DNA of 64,000 nt from Erysipelotrichaceae bacterium OPF54 (GCA_022834735.1 BQKD01000001.1:411659-475658), one strand, 5' to 3'. Numbered from the stretch's first letter, positions 8,704 to 16,926 are shown. Program-made: numbers and translations. The notes: generated from the sequence alone by a model not told the origin.

Positions 8704-9281
8704 TTTTTTTTGGACTATACTATAAATTGTCCAAATAATACGGTTATTGATTTAAAAAGCATCCTAGTCCTTGATAAGACACGAATTTATTATGCCATAC
8801 TGTTCAAGTTATTTTTCAAGAATCATAAAGACACGTTAGAACTGATATTTCTGTTACCCTATTCATCAACCCTAAATATAATCGATGGTTAGTGAAATAA
8901 TTGAAGAATTCTGTCATCAGCAATACATTCATTCATACAGAGCGGGAAATCAGTACAAGAGTATAGGAATTTGGGAAGTGAGTCAACCAGCATCCGCATC
9001 AAATTATCAATCAGCTTTGCTTAATTTAAATAAATTTTCTAGCCTTTCGGGTATTAAAAGTTTTACAGTGAAAACTCTATGGCGAAAAGGATAAAATGTT
9101 ATGCTTAATTAATGTAGCAATTTTTCTTTCTATTGCAACATATTATCGCTTTAATAATTCTGTTTTTGTGATTTCAAGATTAATAATTTAAAAAAATATG
9201 TTTAAATATTAATTAAAAATATTAGCATTGATAAATTAGAAAAAATAATTAATATTATTAAAAAAGGAGAATTTTAAATAT
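8704..9281. other. AT-rich island left arm without a recognisable gene
   Basis: 578 bases. Two short open frames exist (8710-8892 and 8885-9094), neither with a convincing ribosome site or family. An inverted repeat TTGGAC-N13-GTCCAA lies directly at the junction (8709-8733), and an imperfect one TGTAGCAAT-N10-ATTGCAACA at 9113-9140 could be an operator or hairpin upstream of the peptide gene. It may hold the promoter of the peptide-regulator pair and remnants of older genes. Confidence 0.5.
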
Positions 9282-9446
9282 ATGAATAGAAGAAAAAATG
9301 TCTTTGTATGTTGCTTTTTGTTTTTATTGGGAACAGGTGTTATATTTTTTCCGCAAGATGATAAATGTATTAAACAAGAGAATGTTTGCTTACCGATTGA
9401 GGATTCTGGGATTGATGTTCAATCTGGTAATAAGGGAGAAAAATAG
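9282..9446 (+). CDS. Small secreted peptide (54 aa), candidate signalling propeptide
   Basis: ATG at 9282 follows AAAAAGGAGA by 11 bases. The product has a basic N terminus (MNRRKN), a hydrophobic core (VFVCCFLFLLGTGVIFF) and a hydrophilic tail of about 30 residues with two cysteines, ending QSGNKGEK. This is the shape of a secreted propeptide. The stop codon TAG overlaps the GTG start of the next gene, an RRNPP-type regulator, so the two are translationally coupled. Peptides of this layout next to RRNPP regulators (PapR, NprX, Phr) are exported, trimmed, re-imported and bound by the regulator. Alternatively it could be a second substrate of the radical SAM enzyme. Confidence 0.7.
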   Translation: MNRRKNVFVCCFLFLLGTGVIFFPQDDKCIKQENVCLPIEDSGIDVQSGNKGEK

Positions 9447-10718
9447 TGTATAAATTTTCCCAAAAAAAGTTTATGGGAAGTCTATTAAAAAGTATTCGTA
9501 CGGAAAAAGAAATACCTATTAAAAATATTGCTCTAGATCTAGGGATTAGTGAATCGACAATATCCCAATTTGAAACTGGAAAAAATATGCTTTCATCTGA
9601 ATGGATGAAAGCAATTCTTTTGGTGTGTAATTGTGAGTTTGATTTTTCAATTAAGAGAACGGATATAATTAAATTAATTAAAGATGCATACTTTGATTAC
9701 ACTATGCTAGAAAAAGATAATATGAAAAAAAGGCTTAATACAATCCTTAAAAACAAATTATCATTGTATTCTTTTGCTCGTTTTGATTATTCTTTGGCGA
9801 TGTATATGAATTTGATTATAAATCAGATTGATGATAAAAAAACACTAACGTTTGTTAAACTGATTTTAGAAAATTGTTGTGAATTTTTGGATGAATCTGA
9901 GCTTGTTATTTATTATGATATAAAGGCTTTGGAAGAAATGTATAAAATAAATAATTTTCAAGCCTTAAAATATTTAAAATTAAGTAGTGCATATGATGAT
10001 TCGCAGTTAATGGTTAATTATCATTTTGCAAGTACTTATTTATGTTTGGGATATTTGAGTTTATCCCAAAAATATATATATAAATGTATTAATATTGCAG
10101 TTCAAACTGTTGCGTTTGATCGTTTATGTTATTTATTACTAAATTTAGGAGTTATATATTTATACGCATCAGTTTTCTGATGCACAATCTTTAAATGATG
10201 CATTGTTATATGAAAGTGAGAAAAGGAACAATGATTATCTAAAATATTGTGTTTTGTCAAATATATCTCTTTCTTATTTACTGCAACATAATTATCACGA
10301 CGGAATTTATGCAATTGAAAAAATAAATGAAAAATATTCAACTGATTTTGATATTATTCTATATAAAGCCATATGTTACTATCAAGTTGAACGGATTGAT
10401 GAAATTAAGAATAATATTAATGATTGGCTTTTAATTTGCCGTAAATCTAGGTATCACTGTGAGTTTTTGAAAGGATTAAAGTATTTAATAAACGGAAAAG
10501 AATTAAAAGCCATTGAATCTATTGAGAAATGTTATAATTTGACAATTAAAAATGGGGAAATTGATCGTGGAATGTTAGATTTAAAAGTACTAGAAGCTTT
10601 GTATTTAAAAAAAGAAGATAAAAAGAAACTTGAAAAAATTAAACAGTTAGAGAGAAAAATGTTTAAGATATGTTTTGCATCGAGTGTTCTAGAAGATATT
10701 TGTTTGGAACTTAATTAA
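9446..10718 (+). pseudogene. RRNPP-type (HTH + TPR) quorum-sensing regulator, frameshifted
   Basis: The first part starts with GTG at 9446 and carries an Xre-type helix-turn-helix (residues about 8-65, 'LLKSIRTEKEIPIKNIALDLGISESTISQFETGKNMLSSEWM') followed by TPR-like helices, but stops at 10180. The TPR series continues in the next frame without loss (YTHQFSDAQSLNDALLYESEKRN...), to 10718. One extra base around 10155-10165 explains the break. Joined, the protein is about 424 residues, the size of NprR rather than PlcR or Rgg. It would bind the neighbouring secreted peptide and control the RiPP genes. The frameshift may be a real loss, a phase-variable site or a base-calling error in an AT-rich run. 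Confidence 0.75.
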
Positions 10719-10749
10719 AAAAAGGAGATTGAAGTGATCTCTTTTTTTT
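10716..10749 (+). terminator. Terminator between regulator and maturase
   Basis: GAGAT-tgaagtg-ATCTC stem extended by an A-run and followed by seven T residues, directly after the regulator stop codon. Confidence 0.7.
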
Positions 10750-10782
10750 AATATAAATAAATAAAAAGGAGGAGATTTTAAA

Positions 10783-11883
10783 GTGAAATACCCTATATAT
10801 GCAGATATAGCTCTAACACAAAAATGCAATTTAAACTGTAGTTTTTGCTATGCAAAAGCCAATAACCATTCAAAAGCCGAAAGAGAAATACTAAAATTAG
10901 AAGATTTTTCTAATATATTTGATCAATTGGATGAATTAGGAGTCATGAGAGTTGGATTTGAAGGTGGTGAACCATTTGTTAGAGAAGATTGGTTAGATAT
11001 TTTAAAAGAAGCAGATAAACATTATTTTACCTATTTTATTAACTCTAATGCAACACTAATTGATGATCAAGTAGCTAAACAGATTAGTGAAACTGGTGTA
11101 GATAAAATTTGTGTGAGCTTAGATGGTTCATGCGCAAAAATTCATGATAGGTCAAGAGGAAAATATGGAACATTTAATAAAACAATTATGGGGATAAAGA
11201 ATTTATTGAATAATAATGTAAATGTCGATGGTGTAATCACATTAACTCAATATAACCAAGATGATATCTTGAATATTATCAAATTATTAACTGATATGGG
11301 AGTTAATAATATCGTGATAATGCTATTAGCAATGGTAGGTAGTGCAGAAGCAAATAAAAGTACATGCAATTTATCATATTCAAAATTAAAATCCATAATT
11401 CTAAAATTAACTGATTTAAAAAAAGAAAAAATTATAATTCCTGACCTTAGTATAGTCCCGGTAGGAGAAGGAATAATACCATGGGAATTATATTTACCTT
11501 TTATAGAAGAAAATAGAATGGAAGATATAAAATATTGGATTGGTACAGAACGATTGGATACTCTAGAATCAAACTGTTATGGGTGTACAGCGGGAAAAGA
11601 TAATTTTTATATAAATGCATTTGGTGATGTATATGGTTGCTCAATGATGACTTCTATACCTTCGTTAAGGGCAGGAAATGTTTTAAAACAAAGTATTTCT
11701 GAGATATGGAATACATCAAAAATATTTAACCAACTACGAAGTATTACAATGGATGAGTTAGAAGGAAAATGTAAAGAATGCGAATATTTGAAAATATGCA
11801 AAGCAGGATGTAGAGCGTGTGCATATTCTGCTACGAATAAATTGGTAGGATCAGATTTGAGATGTCCAGTGGAGGAGAAATGA
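10783..11883 (+). CDS. Radical SAM/SPASM peptide maturase
   Basis: 366 residues, GTG start after AAGGAGGAGA. The radical SAM cluster motif is C15-x3-C19-x2-C22, and GGEP (61-64) binds S-adenosylmethionine. The C-terminal SPASM domain supplies C265, C268, C286, C330, C333, C339, C343, C346 and C361 for two auxiliary [4Fe-4S] clusters. Such enzymes install crosslinks in ribosomal peptides (PqqE, StrB, SuiB and the Trp-Lys cyclising WgkB type). The following PqqD-like gene overlaps by four bases, so leader binding is supplied in trans. The likely substrate is the 21-residue peptide encoded at 13471-13536; a Trp-Lys carbon-carbon crosslink is an inference from that peptide's Trp-Gly-Lys core. Confidence 0.92.
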   Translation: MKYPIYADIALTQKCNLNCSFCYAKANNHSKAEREILKLEDFSNIFDQLDELGVMRVGFEGGEPFVREDWLDILKEADKHYFTYFINSNATLIDDQVAKQISETGVDKICVSLDGSCAKIHDRSRGKYGTFNKTIMGIKNLLNNNVNVDGVITLTQYNQDDILNIIKLLTDMGVNNIVIMLLAMVGSAEANKSTCNLSYSKLKSIILKLTDLKKEKIIIPDLSIVPVGEGIIPWELYLPFIEENRMEDIKYWIGTERLDTLESNCYGCTAGKDNFYINAFGDVYGCSMMTSIPSLRAGNVLKQSISEIWNTSKIFNQLRSITMDELEGKCKECEYLKICKAGCRACAYSATNKLVGSDLRCPVEEK

Positions 11884-12146
11884 AACTCGAGAAATTTAAT
11901 AATTTAAATCAAAAATGTGTAGTTCGAATTGATCAAGATTGTGAAGAGTTCTTTTTATCATATAATGGAGGTGTTTATAAAATTAATGAAGTTGGCTATG
12001 AAATAATTAAGTTGCTTGACAAAAAATTTTCTGTTCCACAGATAATAAATATTCTTTCTACAAAATATAATGTTGTGTCTCAAGATATAAAAGAAGATGT
12101 TATAGAATTTGTAGAAAAATTAAAGGTTTTAAAATTATGCAATTAA
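11880..12146 (+). CDS. PqqD-like peptide-recognition (RRE) protein
   Basis: 88 residues from the ATG at 11880, which overlaps the maturase stop (ATGA) and is preceded by GGAGGAG. The sequence 'EEFFLSYNGGVYKINEVGYEIIKLLDKKFSVPQIINILSTKYNV' is the PqqD winged-helix pattern. PqqD-type proteins hold the leader of the precursor peptide and present it to the radical SAM enzyme. The overlap with the maturase and the following peptidase gene indicates one tightly coupled operon. Confidence 0.88.
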   Translation: MKLEKFNNLNQKCVVRIDQDCEEFFLSYNGGVYKINEVGYEIIKLLDKKFSVPQIINILSTKYNVVSQDIKEDVIEFVEKLKVLKLCN

Positions 12147-13402
12147 ATTGGAATCTAGATAATTTATATGGAAATAAGTCACAATATGATAAAGAGAAAG
12201 TATATTTGATGTCTTTGAAAGAAAATGTCAATGAAGAATTATTGTATAGATACGAAAAAATTATCGTTTCTTCGTATCTATATGCACTTAAAGGATTGGA
12301 GAAAATAGAAACTTATAATTATTTATATCAAAAATATTGTTATATATATGCAAAAATAAATAATTTTGATTATAACGAGTATGATGAAGATTCTTTCTTA
12401 GACTATAAAAGATTATATAATATTATTTTTGAAAATGGAGTAGTTATTCATAAACACATCAATTATATAAATCACAATAGTATGTATATGGATTATTATG
12501 CAGAATTTACAAATAAATATTTAATTCCTAATTGTGATAACATAATAAAACTAATTAATTTTTCAGTATACAATAATTCATCTTACGATAAACTAATTGA
12601 TTTAATTGATAGAAAAATTAAATTAAGTGATTGGATTAATAAAAGTTTGCAAACAAGACAATCATTCTTAGGAAAGAAGAATTTAAAATTAATAGATATA
12701 GGAATTGAATTAAATAACTTTGGAGATTTTGAACTAGGTTTTTTAAAAAAAGGAATTAAAGAGATTAACACAGCGATTATAAGGGATGAATTTATTGAGA
12801 AAATGTTTAATGAAGGTTGGATTGATATAAATTCTAAAAATGAAAACATAACAATAGTTTCAAATTTTTTTCATCCATTTATTATGTCAAATTTTAATGG
12901 AAACTTAATCAGCAGTATGCAACTTACTCATGAGATTGGACACGTTATAAACCAATATTTGGAAATTAAAACAGATTTATATCAAGAAATTCTCCCAATT
13001 GTAGAGGAAATCATGTTGTGTAAATACATAGAAATGCACAATCAAGCTAAGGAGAGAATAAATAATCTGGTGATTGATCGTTGTATCATAGATATGATAT
13101 TTTATTTAATTAAAATAAAAATGAAAAGAAATTGTTCTGATTCTTACCTATTGAGTAAAAAACTCAATGATGTTTGGATTTATTATTTGAAAAATTATTT
13201 TGATGAAAATATCTTGTATTCTGAAGAAGATAATTATCAATGGATGCTAATCGATTTTTCTAGCACAATGGAAATAGATTTATCGTATTTATTGGGAAAT
13301 TATTTCTCACTTATGATATATAATGAAAAATTATCTTTTGATGAGTTAGTATATCATCTAAAAAATGGTTATGTAGAGAAAATACTCCTTGATGTAAATT
13401 AA
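12137..13402 (+). CDS. Small M3-like metallopeptidase, probable RiPP leader protease
   Basis: 421 residues, overlapping the PqqD-like gene by 10 bases. The zinc site HEIGH (265-269) with a downstream glutamate at 290 or 291 matches the M3 (PepF/thimet) layout, and the N terminus 'WNLDNLYGNKSQY' resembles the start of oligoendopeptidase F. It is much shorter than PepF (about 600 residues) and very rich in Asn, Ile, Tyr and Lys. No signal peptide is present, so it acts in the cytoplasm. Its place in the operon suggests it trims the leader from the modified peptide or degrades the signal peptide. The family call rests on the motif and start, so it is moderately sure. Confidence 0.75.
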   Translation: MQLNWNLDNLYGNKSQYDKEKVYLMSLKENVNEELLYRYEKIIVSSYLYALKGLEKIETYNYLYQKYCYIYAKINNFDYNEYDEDSFLDYKRLYNIIFENGVVIHKHINYINHNSMYMDYYAEFTNKYLIPNCDNIIKLINFSVYNNSSYDKLIDLIDRKIKLSDWINKSLQTRQSFLGKKNLKLIDIGIELNNFGDFELGFLKKGIKEINTAIIRDEFIEKMFNEGWIDINSKNENITIVSNFFHPFIMSNFNGNLISSMQLTHEIGHVINQYLEIKTDLYQEILPIVEEIMLCKYIEMHNQAKERINNLVIDRCIIDMIFYLIKIKMKRNCSDSYLLSKKLNDVWIYYLKNYFDENILYSEEDNYQWMLIDFSSTMEIDLSYLLGNYFSLMIYNEKLSFDELVYHLKNGYVEKILLDVN

Positions 13403-13407
13403 ATAAA

Positions 13408-13442
13408 AGCCAGTTTTATCTTATTTATAGATAAAACCGGCT
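13408..13442 (-). terminator. Hairpin between peptidase and precursor, terminator of precursor
   Basis: AGCC-A-GTTTTATCT paired with AGATAAAAC-C-GGCT, seven-base loop. On the minus strand it is followed by TTTTATTT, so it ends the precursor transcript. On the plus strand it follows the peptidase stop but lacks a T-run. Confidence 0.8.
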
Positions 13443-13470
13443 ATGTTAACGCGCGCTTTAGATTTTTTTA

Positions 13471-13536
13471 TTACATTGGCATTGAGTGATGTTTTCCCCA
13501 AGCTTTTACTTGGAGGAGTACAGGTTTTTTATACAT
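13471..13536 (-). CDS. Candidate RiPP precursor peptide, 21 aa with Trp-Gly-Lys core
   Basis: Translated from a canonical start: GAAAGGAG lies six bases before the ATG on the minus strand. The peptide begins MYKKPVLLQV and ends KAWGKHHSMPM. It is bounded by its own intrinsic terminator 29 bases after the stop and by a 90-bp region shared with the ABC exporter promoter. Trp13-Gly14-Lys15 matches the motif that names the streptococcal 'WGK' radical SAM RiPP group, whose maturase is known to join Trp and Lys by two carbon-carbon bonds. Its extreme shortness is normal for that group and explains why gene callers miss it. No other candidate of this quality exists in the island. Confidence 0.75.
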   Translation of the reverse strand: MYKKPVLLQVKAWGKHHSMPM

Positions 13537-13626
13537 GTTTTTCTCCTTTCTATTAGGCCTAACTATATTTTATAGTAAAAAAATTATAATGAAATACCTA
13601 GTTTTTAATTAAGTGGTAGGAGGCAT
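13537..13626. promoter_or_regulatory. Divergent control region between precursor and ABC exporter
   Basis: A palindrome ACTATA-TTT-TATAGT at 13562-13576 and a symmetric ATTATAAT (13583-13590) that supplies a TATAAT box in both directions. The exporter has the ribosome site GGTAGGAGG just before its ATG. No good -35 boxes are visible, fitting activation by a regulator, and the palindrome is the obvious candidate site. Confidence 0.55.
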
Positions 13627-15222
13627 ATGAATATAAAATTTTCTACATCGGTTCGCAATAAACAGATTATGTATAGAATATGTATGCTTATGAGCAGCAT
13701 AACAATTATTTTATTTGAAAACATGCTGGCGCGCTGCATCAATAACTTTGAAGGATGGCTGGTTGGACTTGTCCTTTTTCTTTTGACTATAGTTACTGCT
13801 TTTCATTGGGCAAGTGATGATCTGGAAGAAAGGATCAAAAAAGAAGCGATGTTTGAGGTTCAGTCCGACTGGGTGAGCGCAGCACTGACTTCTGCGCAAT
13901 ATGTGGATAGCGGAGAAGCCCTGTATCAATATACAGACGACATATATGAAATGGTTCCATGGTACGCGAGCGGACAGATCAAAATGCAGATGGAAGTTGT
14001 CATGATCGTCGCACTGGCAGCCTATATGGCAACTGTAGATGTCGTAATGGCAATGATCGCGTTCCTTTTATTTGGCTCAGGGATGCTCATTTCCAAAACC
14101 GTCAGTCATGTGTTTGGCGAAATAAGAAATGAGAAGCAAAAGAAAAATGCCAGATTGAATCAGACTTTGATAGAAATTATTAAAAACTTGTCTACGATCA
14201 TTCAGCTTCAGAAAAAGAAATATTTTGATTCTTATTTTCAAAAAAAGATGGATGAAGAATATGATGGCAGGTTTTTGAAAAAAATGATCAATATACAGGC
14301 TGGTTATATTTCGCAAATGGTATTTGTACAGGAAATTATTCCCGTTATTTTGCTGTTTTCCGGGCTGATCCTGGCAGTCCATGGGAAAACAACAATTGGC
14401 GGAGTGATCGTTATTGTCGATTTAGCCACGAGACTTTCTCAAAATATCCAAAATATCAGTGAATTGCTTCCGGAGAAGGAAATGGCTGCAAAAATCAGAA
14501 AAAGGGTCGAACCGGTATTGCCGGTTTCCAATGAGCATAAAATGATGGATCCATTAAAATATATGAAAATTGATATCAATGAATTCGGCTACAGAAATAG
14601 CGAAAATCCGGTTTTAAAGAATATTCATTTTATGATCCTTCCCGGGCAGATCTGGCGGATCACAGGCGCAAGCGGAACGGGAAAAAGCACTTTATTTTCT
14701 TTGCTCGTGCGAAGAAATGAAGAAAAAGAATATGAAGGTGAAATTACCTATAATGAGGAAGATATCCGGTTTATTGATCGCCAGGAATATTACCGGAAAG
14801 TTTTATGTGTTGAGCAGGAGCCTGCTTTGTTTCAAGGAACAATTATGGACAATATCACGTTTGGAAAAAACTATCCGGCACAAAAAATAGAAGAAATCAT
14901 AAAAATCTGCGGATTAGAAGACTTGATCGAAAAGAAAGGAAGAGATGCTCCGATCGAAAATAATGGAAAAAACCTAAGCGGAGGACAAAAGCAGAGGATC
15001 GCATTAGCCAGAATGCTCATAAAAGAACCGGATGTTCTTTTGATTGATGAAGGATTAAGCGGAATTCACAAAGACCTTCGTAATAATATTGTTGATCGTC
15101 TTGTTTTATATGCTCGTCAGAACAACATGGCTATTCTGACTATTTCGCATGATCACGAATTTGATCATGCAGCAGATCGTGTGTTGAAAATCGGAGGGAA
15201 AAATGAAAAATCTGGCTCGTGA
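13627..15222 (+). CDS. ABC exporter subunit 1 (TMD-NBD)
   Basis: 531 residues: an N-terminal membrane domain with about five or six helices (for example 'GWLVGLVLFLLTIVTAF', 'VVMIVALAAYMATVDVVMAMIAFLLFGSGMLI') and an ATPase domain with Walker A 'GASGTGKST', signature 'NLSGGQKQRIALARML' and Walker B 'DVLLIDEGLSGI'. It overlaps the next gene by 20 bases. The partner has the same layout, so they form a heterodimeric exporter. Lying beside the precursor peptide, it most likely exports the mature product. No peptidase C39 domain is fused, consistent with a separate leader protease. Base composition is less AT-rich than the maturase genes. Confidence 0.9.
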   Translation: MNIKFSTSVRNKQIMYRICMLMSSITIILFENMLARCINNFEGWLVGLVLFLLTIVTAFHWASDDLEERIKKEAMFEVQSDWVSAALTSAQYVDSGEALYQYTDDIYEMVPWYASGQIKMQMEVVMIVALAAYMATVDVVMAMIAFLLFGSGMLISKTVSHVFGEIRNEKQKKNARLNQTLIEIIKNLSTIIQLQKKKYFDSYFQKKMDEEYDGRFLKKMINIQAGYISQMVFVQEIIPVILLFSGLILAVHGKTTIGGVIVIVDLATRLSQNIQNISELLPEKEMAAKIRKRVEPVLPVSNEHKMMDPLKYMKIDINEFGYRNSENPVLKNIHFMILPGQIWRITGASGTGKSTLFSLLVRRNEEKEYEGEITYNEEDIRFIDRQEYYRKVLCVEQEPALFQGTIMDNITFGKNYPAQKIEEIIKICGLEDLIEKKGRDAPIENNGKNLSGGQKQRIALARMLIKEPDVLLIDEGLSGIHKDLRNNIVDRLVLYARQNNMAILTISHDHEFDHAADRVLKIGGKNEKSGS

Positions 15223-16816
15223 AATCGGAGTTCCGTTCAAATATAAACTGGTTTATGCTTTTTTCTTCTTCATGGGAATACTGACAAATCTGGTTATGAT
15301 CAACGATACCCGGCAATTAGTAACTTTTGCGCTTGCGATGGATCTTTCCTCATTTCATTCGACACTTATGAATTTTCTTTGCTTTCTGGGATGCAATCTT
15401 GTTTTTACCTTTTTAGATCAAAAATGGTTCCGCACGATTACCAATCAGGGAGAACTATCTCTTAAAAAGTATACAATGAAGATGTATCTGAAAAATCAGG
15501 AGTATATAGAAAATGTAAATCCTGCTGCGCTATGCTCCAGGCTCAATCAGGACGTTGTTGTTTTAGCAAACTGGATCTCGATCGGAAAAGTGAATCGGAT
15601 CTGTCAGTTTTTATTTCTTTTCATGTATGTGTGTGCCATGATAGGATACAGTTTTTTAATTACGATCTTTGCTGTTTTCCTGATGGGAATCGTATTTTAT
15701 TTGACGAAAAAGATCAGTGAAAAGCAAGCCGTTTATTTTTCGCGGTTAAAAGAGGTTCAGGAGAAAATCAGTCTTGCCATTCATAATGATTTCCTGAATC
15801 AGTTTACCATTATGCAGCTTGGGATCGGTTCTTATGTACGTAAAAAATTAAGAGAAATAGTAGATAAGAAAGGGATCCGGAGATTTGCGCTGTATACTTC
15901 GCTCAATGAAGCTACGCTAGTGTTCATGACCCAATTTATTCCTGTTGTGATTTTGTGCGTCGGGATGCTGGTGCTCGGAAAGTACGAAGGAGGCCTTGGA
16001 ACAGCATTGTCTTTAATGCTGATTGCACAGAAACTCAATGAACCTGTGATCGTTATTGCAGAATTATATTCAGATCAGAAAAATGCCGAACAGGTATATG
16101 CGCGTATACAGAATTTATATATGGCTCATGCAGATGAACTTGAACAAAAAAGAAGGATAGGAAAATTTGAACAGCTTGATCTGAGCATTGAATCCTATAC
16201 CTATTCAGGACAAAGAGCACAAAGTATATATCCTTTGTTCAGATCGAAAATAAACAGGGGAGAAATAGTAGTGATTCAAGGGGAAAGCGGATGCGGCAAA
16301 TCGACAATACTTAAATTGATCGCACGATTGATCGACCCCCAAGGACTAAATGGCAAAATTCTGTATAATGGAATGCCAATTGACACGTTCTGCCGTGATA
16401 ATTTGTATGAACGATTGCTGCTGGTCGAACAGGAGCCAGCCATCATAGAAGGGACATTGCGGGAAAATCTGGAACTTGGAGATTCATTTTCTGAACAGGA
16501 AATAAAATGGGCATGCAAGCAGGCAGGACTTGATACTGTATGCAATGACCGCGGACTGGATATGATGGTCTCGGAAAACGGGACCAATCTGAGCGGCGGA
16601 GAAAAACATAGGGTGGCGCTCGCAAGAATGTTTCTGAGAAAACCGGACGTACTGCTTCTTGATGAAGCTTTTACAGGAATAGAAGAAACCGGTCGTCAGA
16701 TCATAGGCCGGAATTTATTAAAAATGGTAAAAGAGCGCCAGGCAACATTGATCGCCGTTAGTCACGAACAGGACTTTTTGGAAACAGCGACCCAGATCAT
16801 TCATGTGGAAAAATAA
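15203..16816 (+). CDS. ABC exporter subunit 2 (TMD-NBD)
   Basis: 537 residues with an N-terminal membrane domain ('LVYAFFFFMGILTNLVMI', 'FLFLFMYVCAMIGYSFLITIFAVFLMGIVFYL', 'FIPVVILCVGMLVLGKY') and an ATPase domain with Walker A 'GESGCGKST', signature 'NLSGGEKHRVALARMF' and Walker B 'DVLLLDEAFTGIE'. Both catalytic glutamates of the pair are present (E in DEG and DEA). The gene ends seven bases before the right boundary repeat, so it is the last gene of the island. Confidence 0.9.
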   Translation: MKNLAREIGVPFKYKLVYAFFFFMGILTNLVMINDTRQLVTFALAMDLSSFHSTLMNFLCFLGCNLVFTFLDQKWFRTITNQGELSLKKYTMKMYLKNQEYIENVNPAALCSRLNQDVVVLANWISIGKVNRICQFLFLFMYVCAMIGYSFLITIFAVFLMGIVFYLTKKISEKQAVYFSRLKEVQEKISLAIHNDFLNQFTIMQLGIGSYVRKKLREIVDKKGIRRFALYTSLNEATLVFMTQFIPVVILCVGMLVLGKYEGGLGTALSLMLIAQKLNEPVIVIAELYSDQKNAEQVYARIQNLYMAHADELEQKRRIGKFEQLDLSIESYTYSGQRAQSIYPLFRSKINRGEIVVIQGESGCGKSTILKLIARLIDPQGLNGKILYNGMPIDTFCRDNLYERLLLVEQEPAIIEGTLRENLELGDSFSEQEIKWACKQAGLDTVCNDRGLDMMVSENGTNLSGGEKHRVALARMFLRKPDVLLLDEAFTGIEETGRQIIGRNLLKMVKERQATLIAVSHEQDFLETATQIIHVEK

Positions 16817-16822
16817 AAATGT

Positions 16823-16864
16823 GAAGCAATCGAGAAAGAGTTTGCCTAGGCAGGCTCTTCTTGT
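16823..16864. repeat. Right island boundary repeat (attR-like) with terminator
   Basis: Exact 42-base copy of 8662-8703. Here it has no reading frame in front of it but keeps the terminator inverted repeat, so it also stops transcription leaving the ABC genes. The sequence after it leads into the AEC transporter gene that would have followed panE before insertion. Confidence 0.9.
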
Positions 16865-16926
16865 GTTTTGAAACCATTCTTTGTACAATAAACGCTGATG
16901 CAATTTCTGCAAGGAAAGGTTATATT

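Larger units (their letters stand above)
8662..16864. mobile_element. RiPP genomic island flanked by 42-bp direct repeats
   Basis: About 8.16 kb between identical repeats, inserted at the 3' end of the panE-like gene, which is kept intact. The left two thirds (to about 13.5 kb) are visibly much more AT-rich than the flanks and the ABC genes are intermediate, so the contents have a foreign and possibly composite origin. No integrase, recombinase or transposase gene was found inside, so it would have to move in trans or be a relic. It holds a full radical SAM peptide pathway. Confidence 0.8.

Noticed and set aside
8710..9094. Two short open frames at the left of the island as genes or integrase remnant
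   Set aside because: No ribosome site, no recognisable domain and no repeat of integrase motifs; kept only as unassigned AT-rich DNA.
9282..9446. The 54-residue secreted peptide as the main radical SAM substrate
   Set aside because: It has a signal-like hydrophobic core and is coupled to the regulator; the 21-residue WGK peptide fits the maturase better. Not fully excluded.
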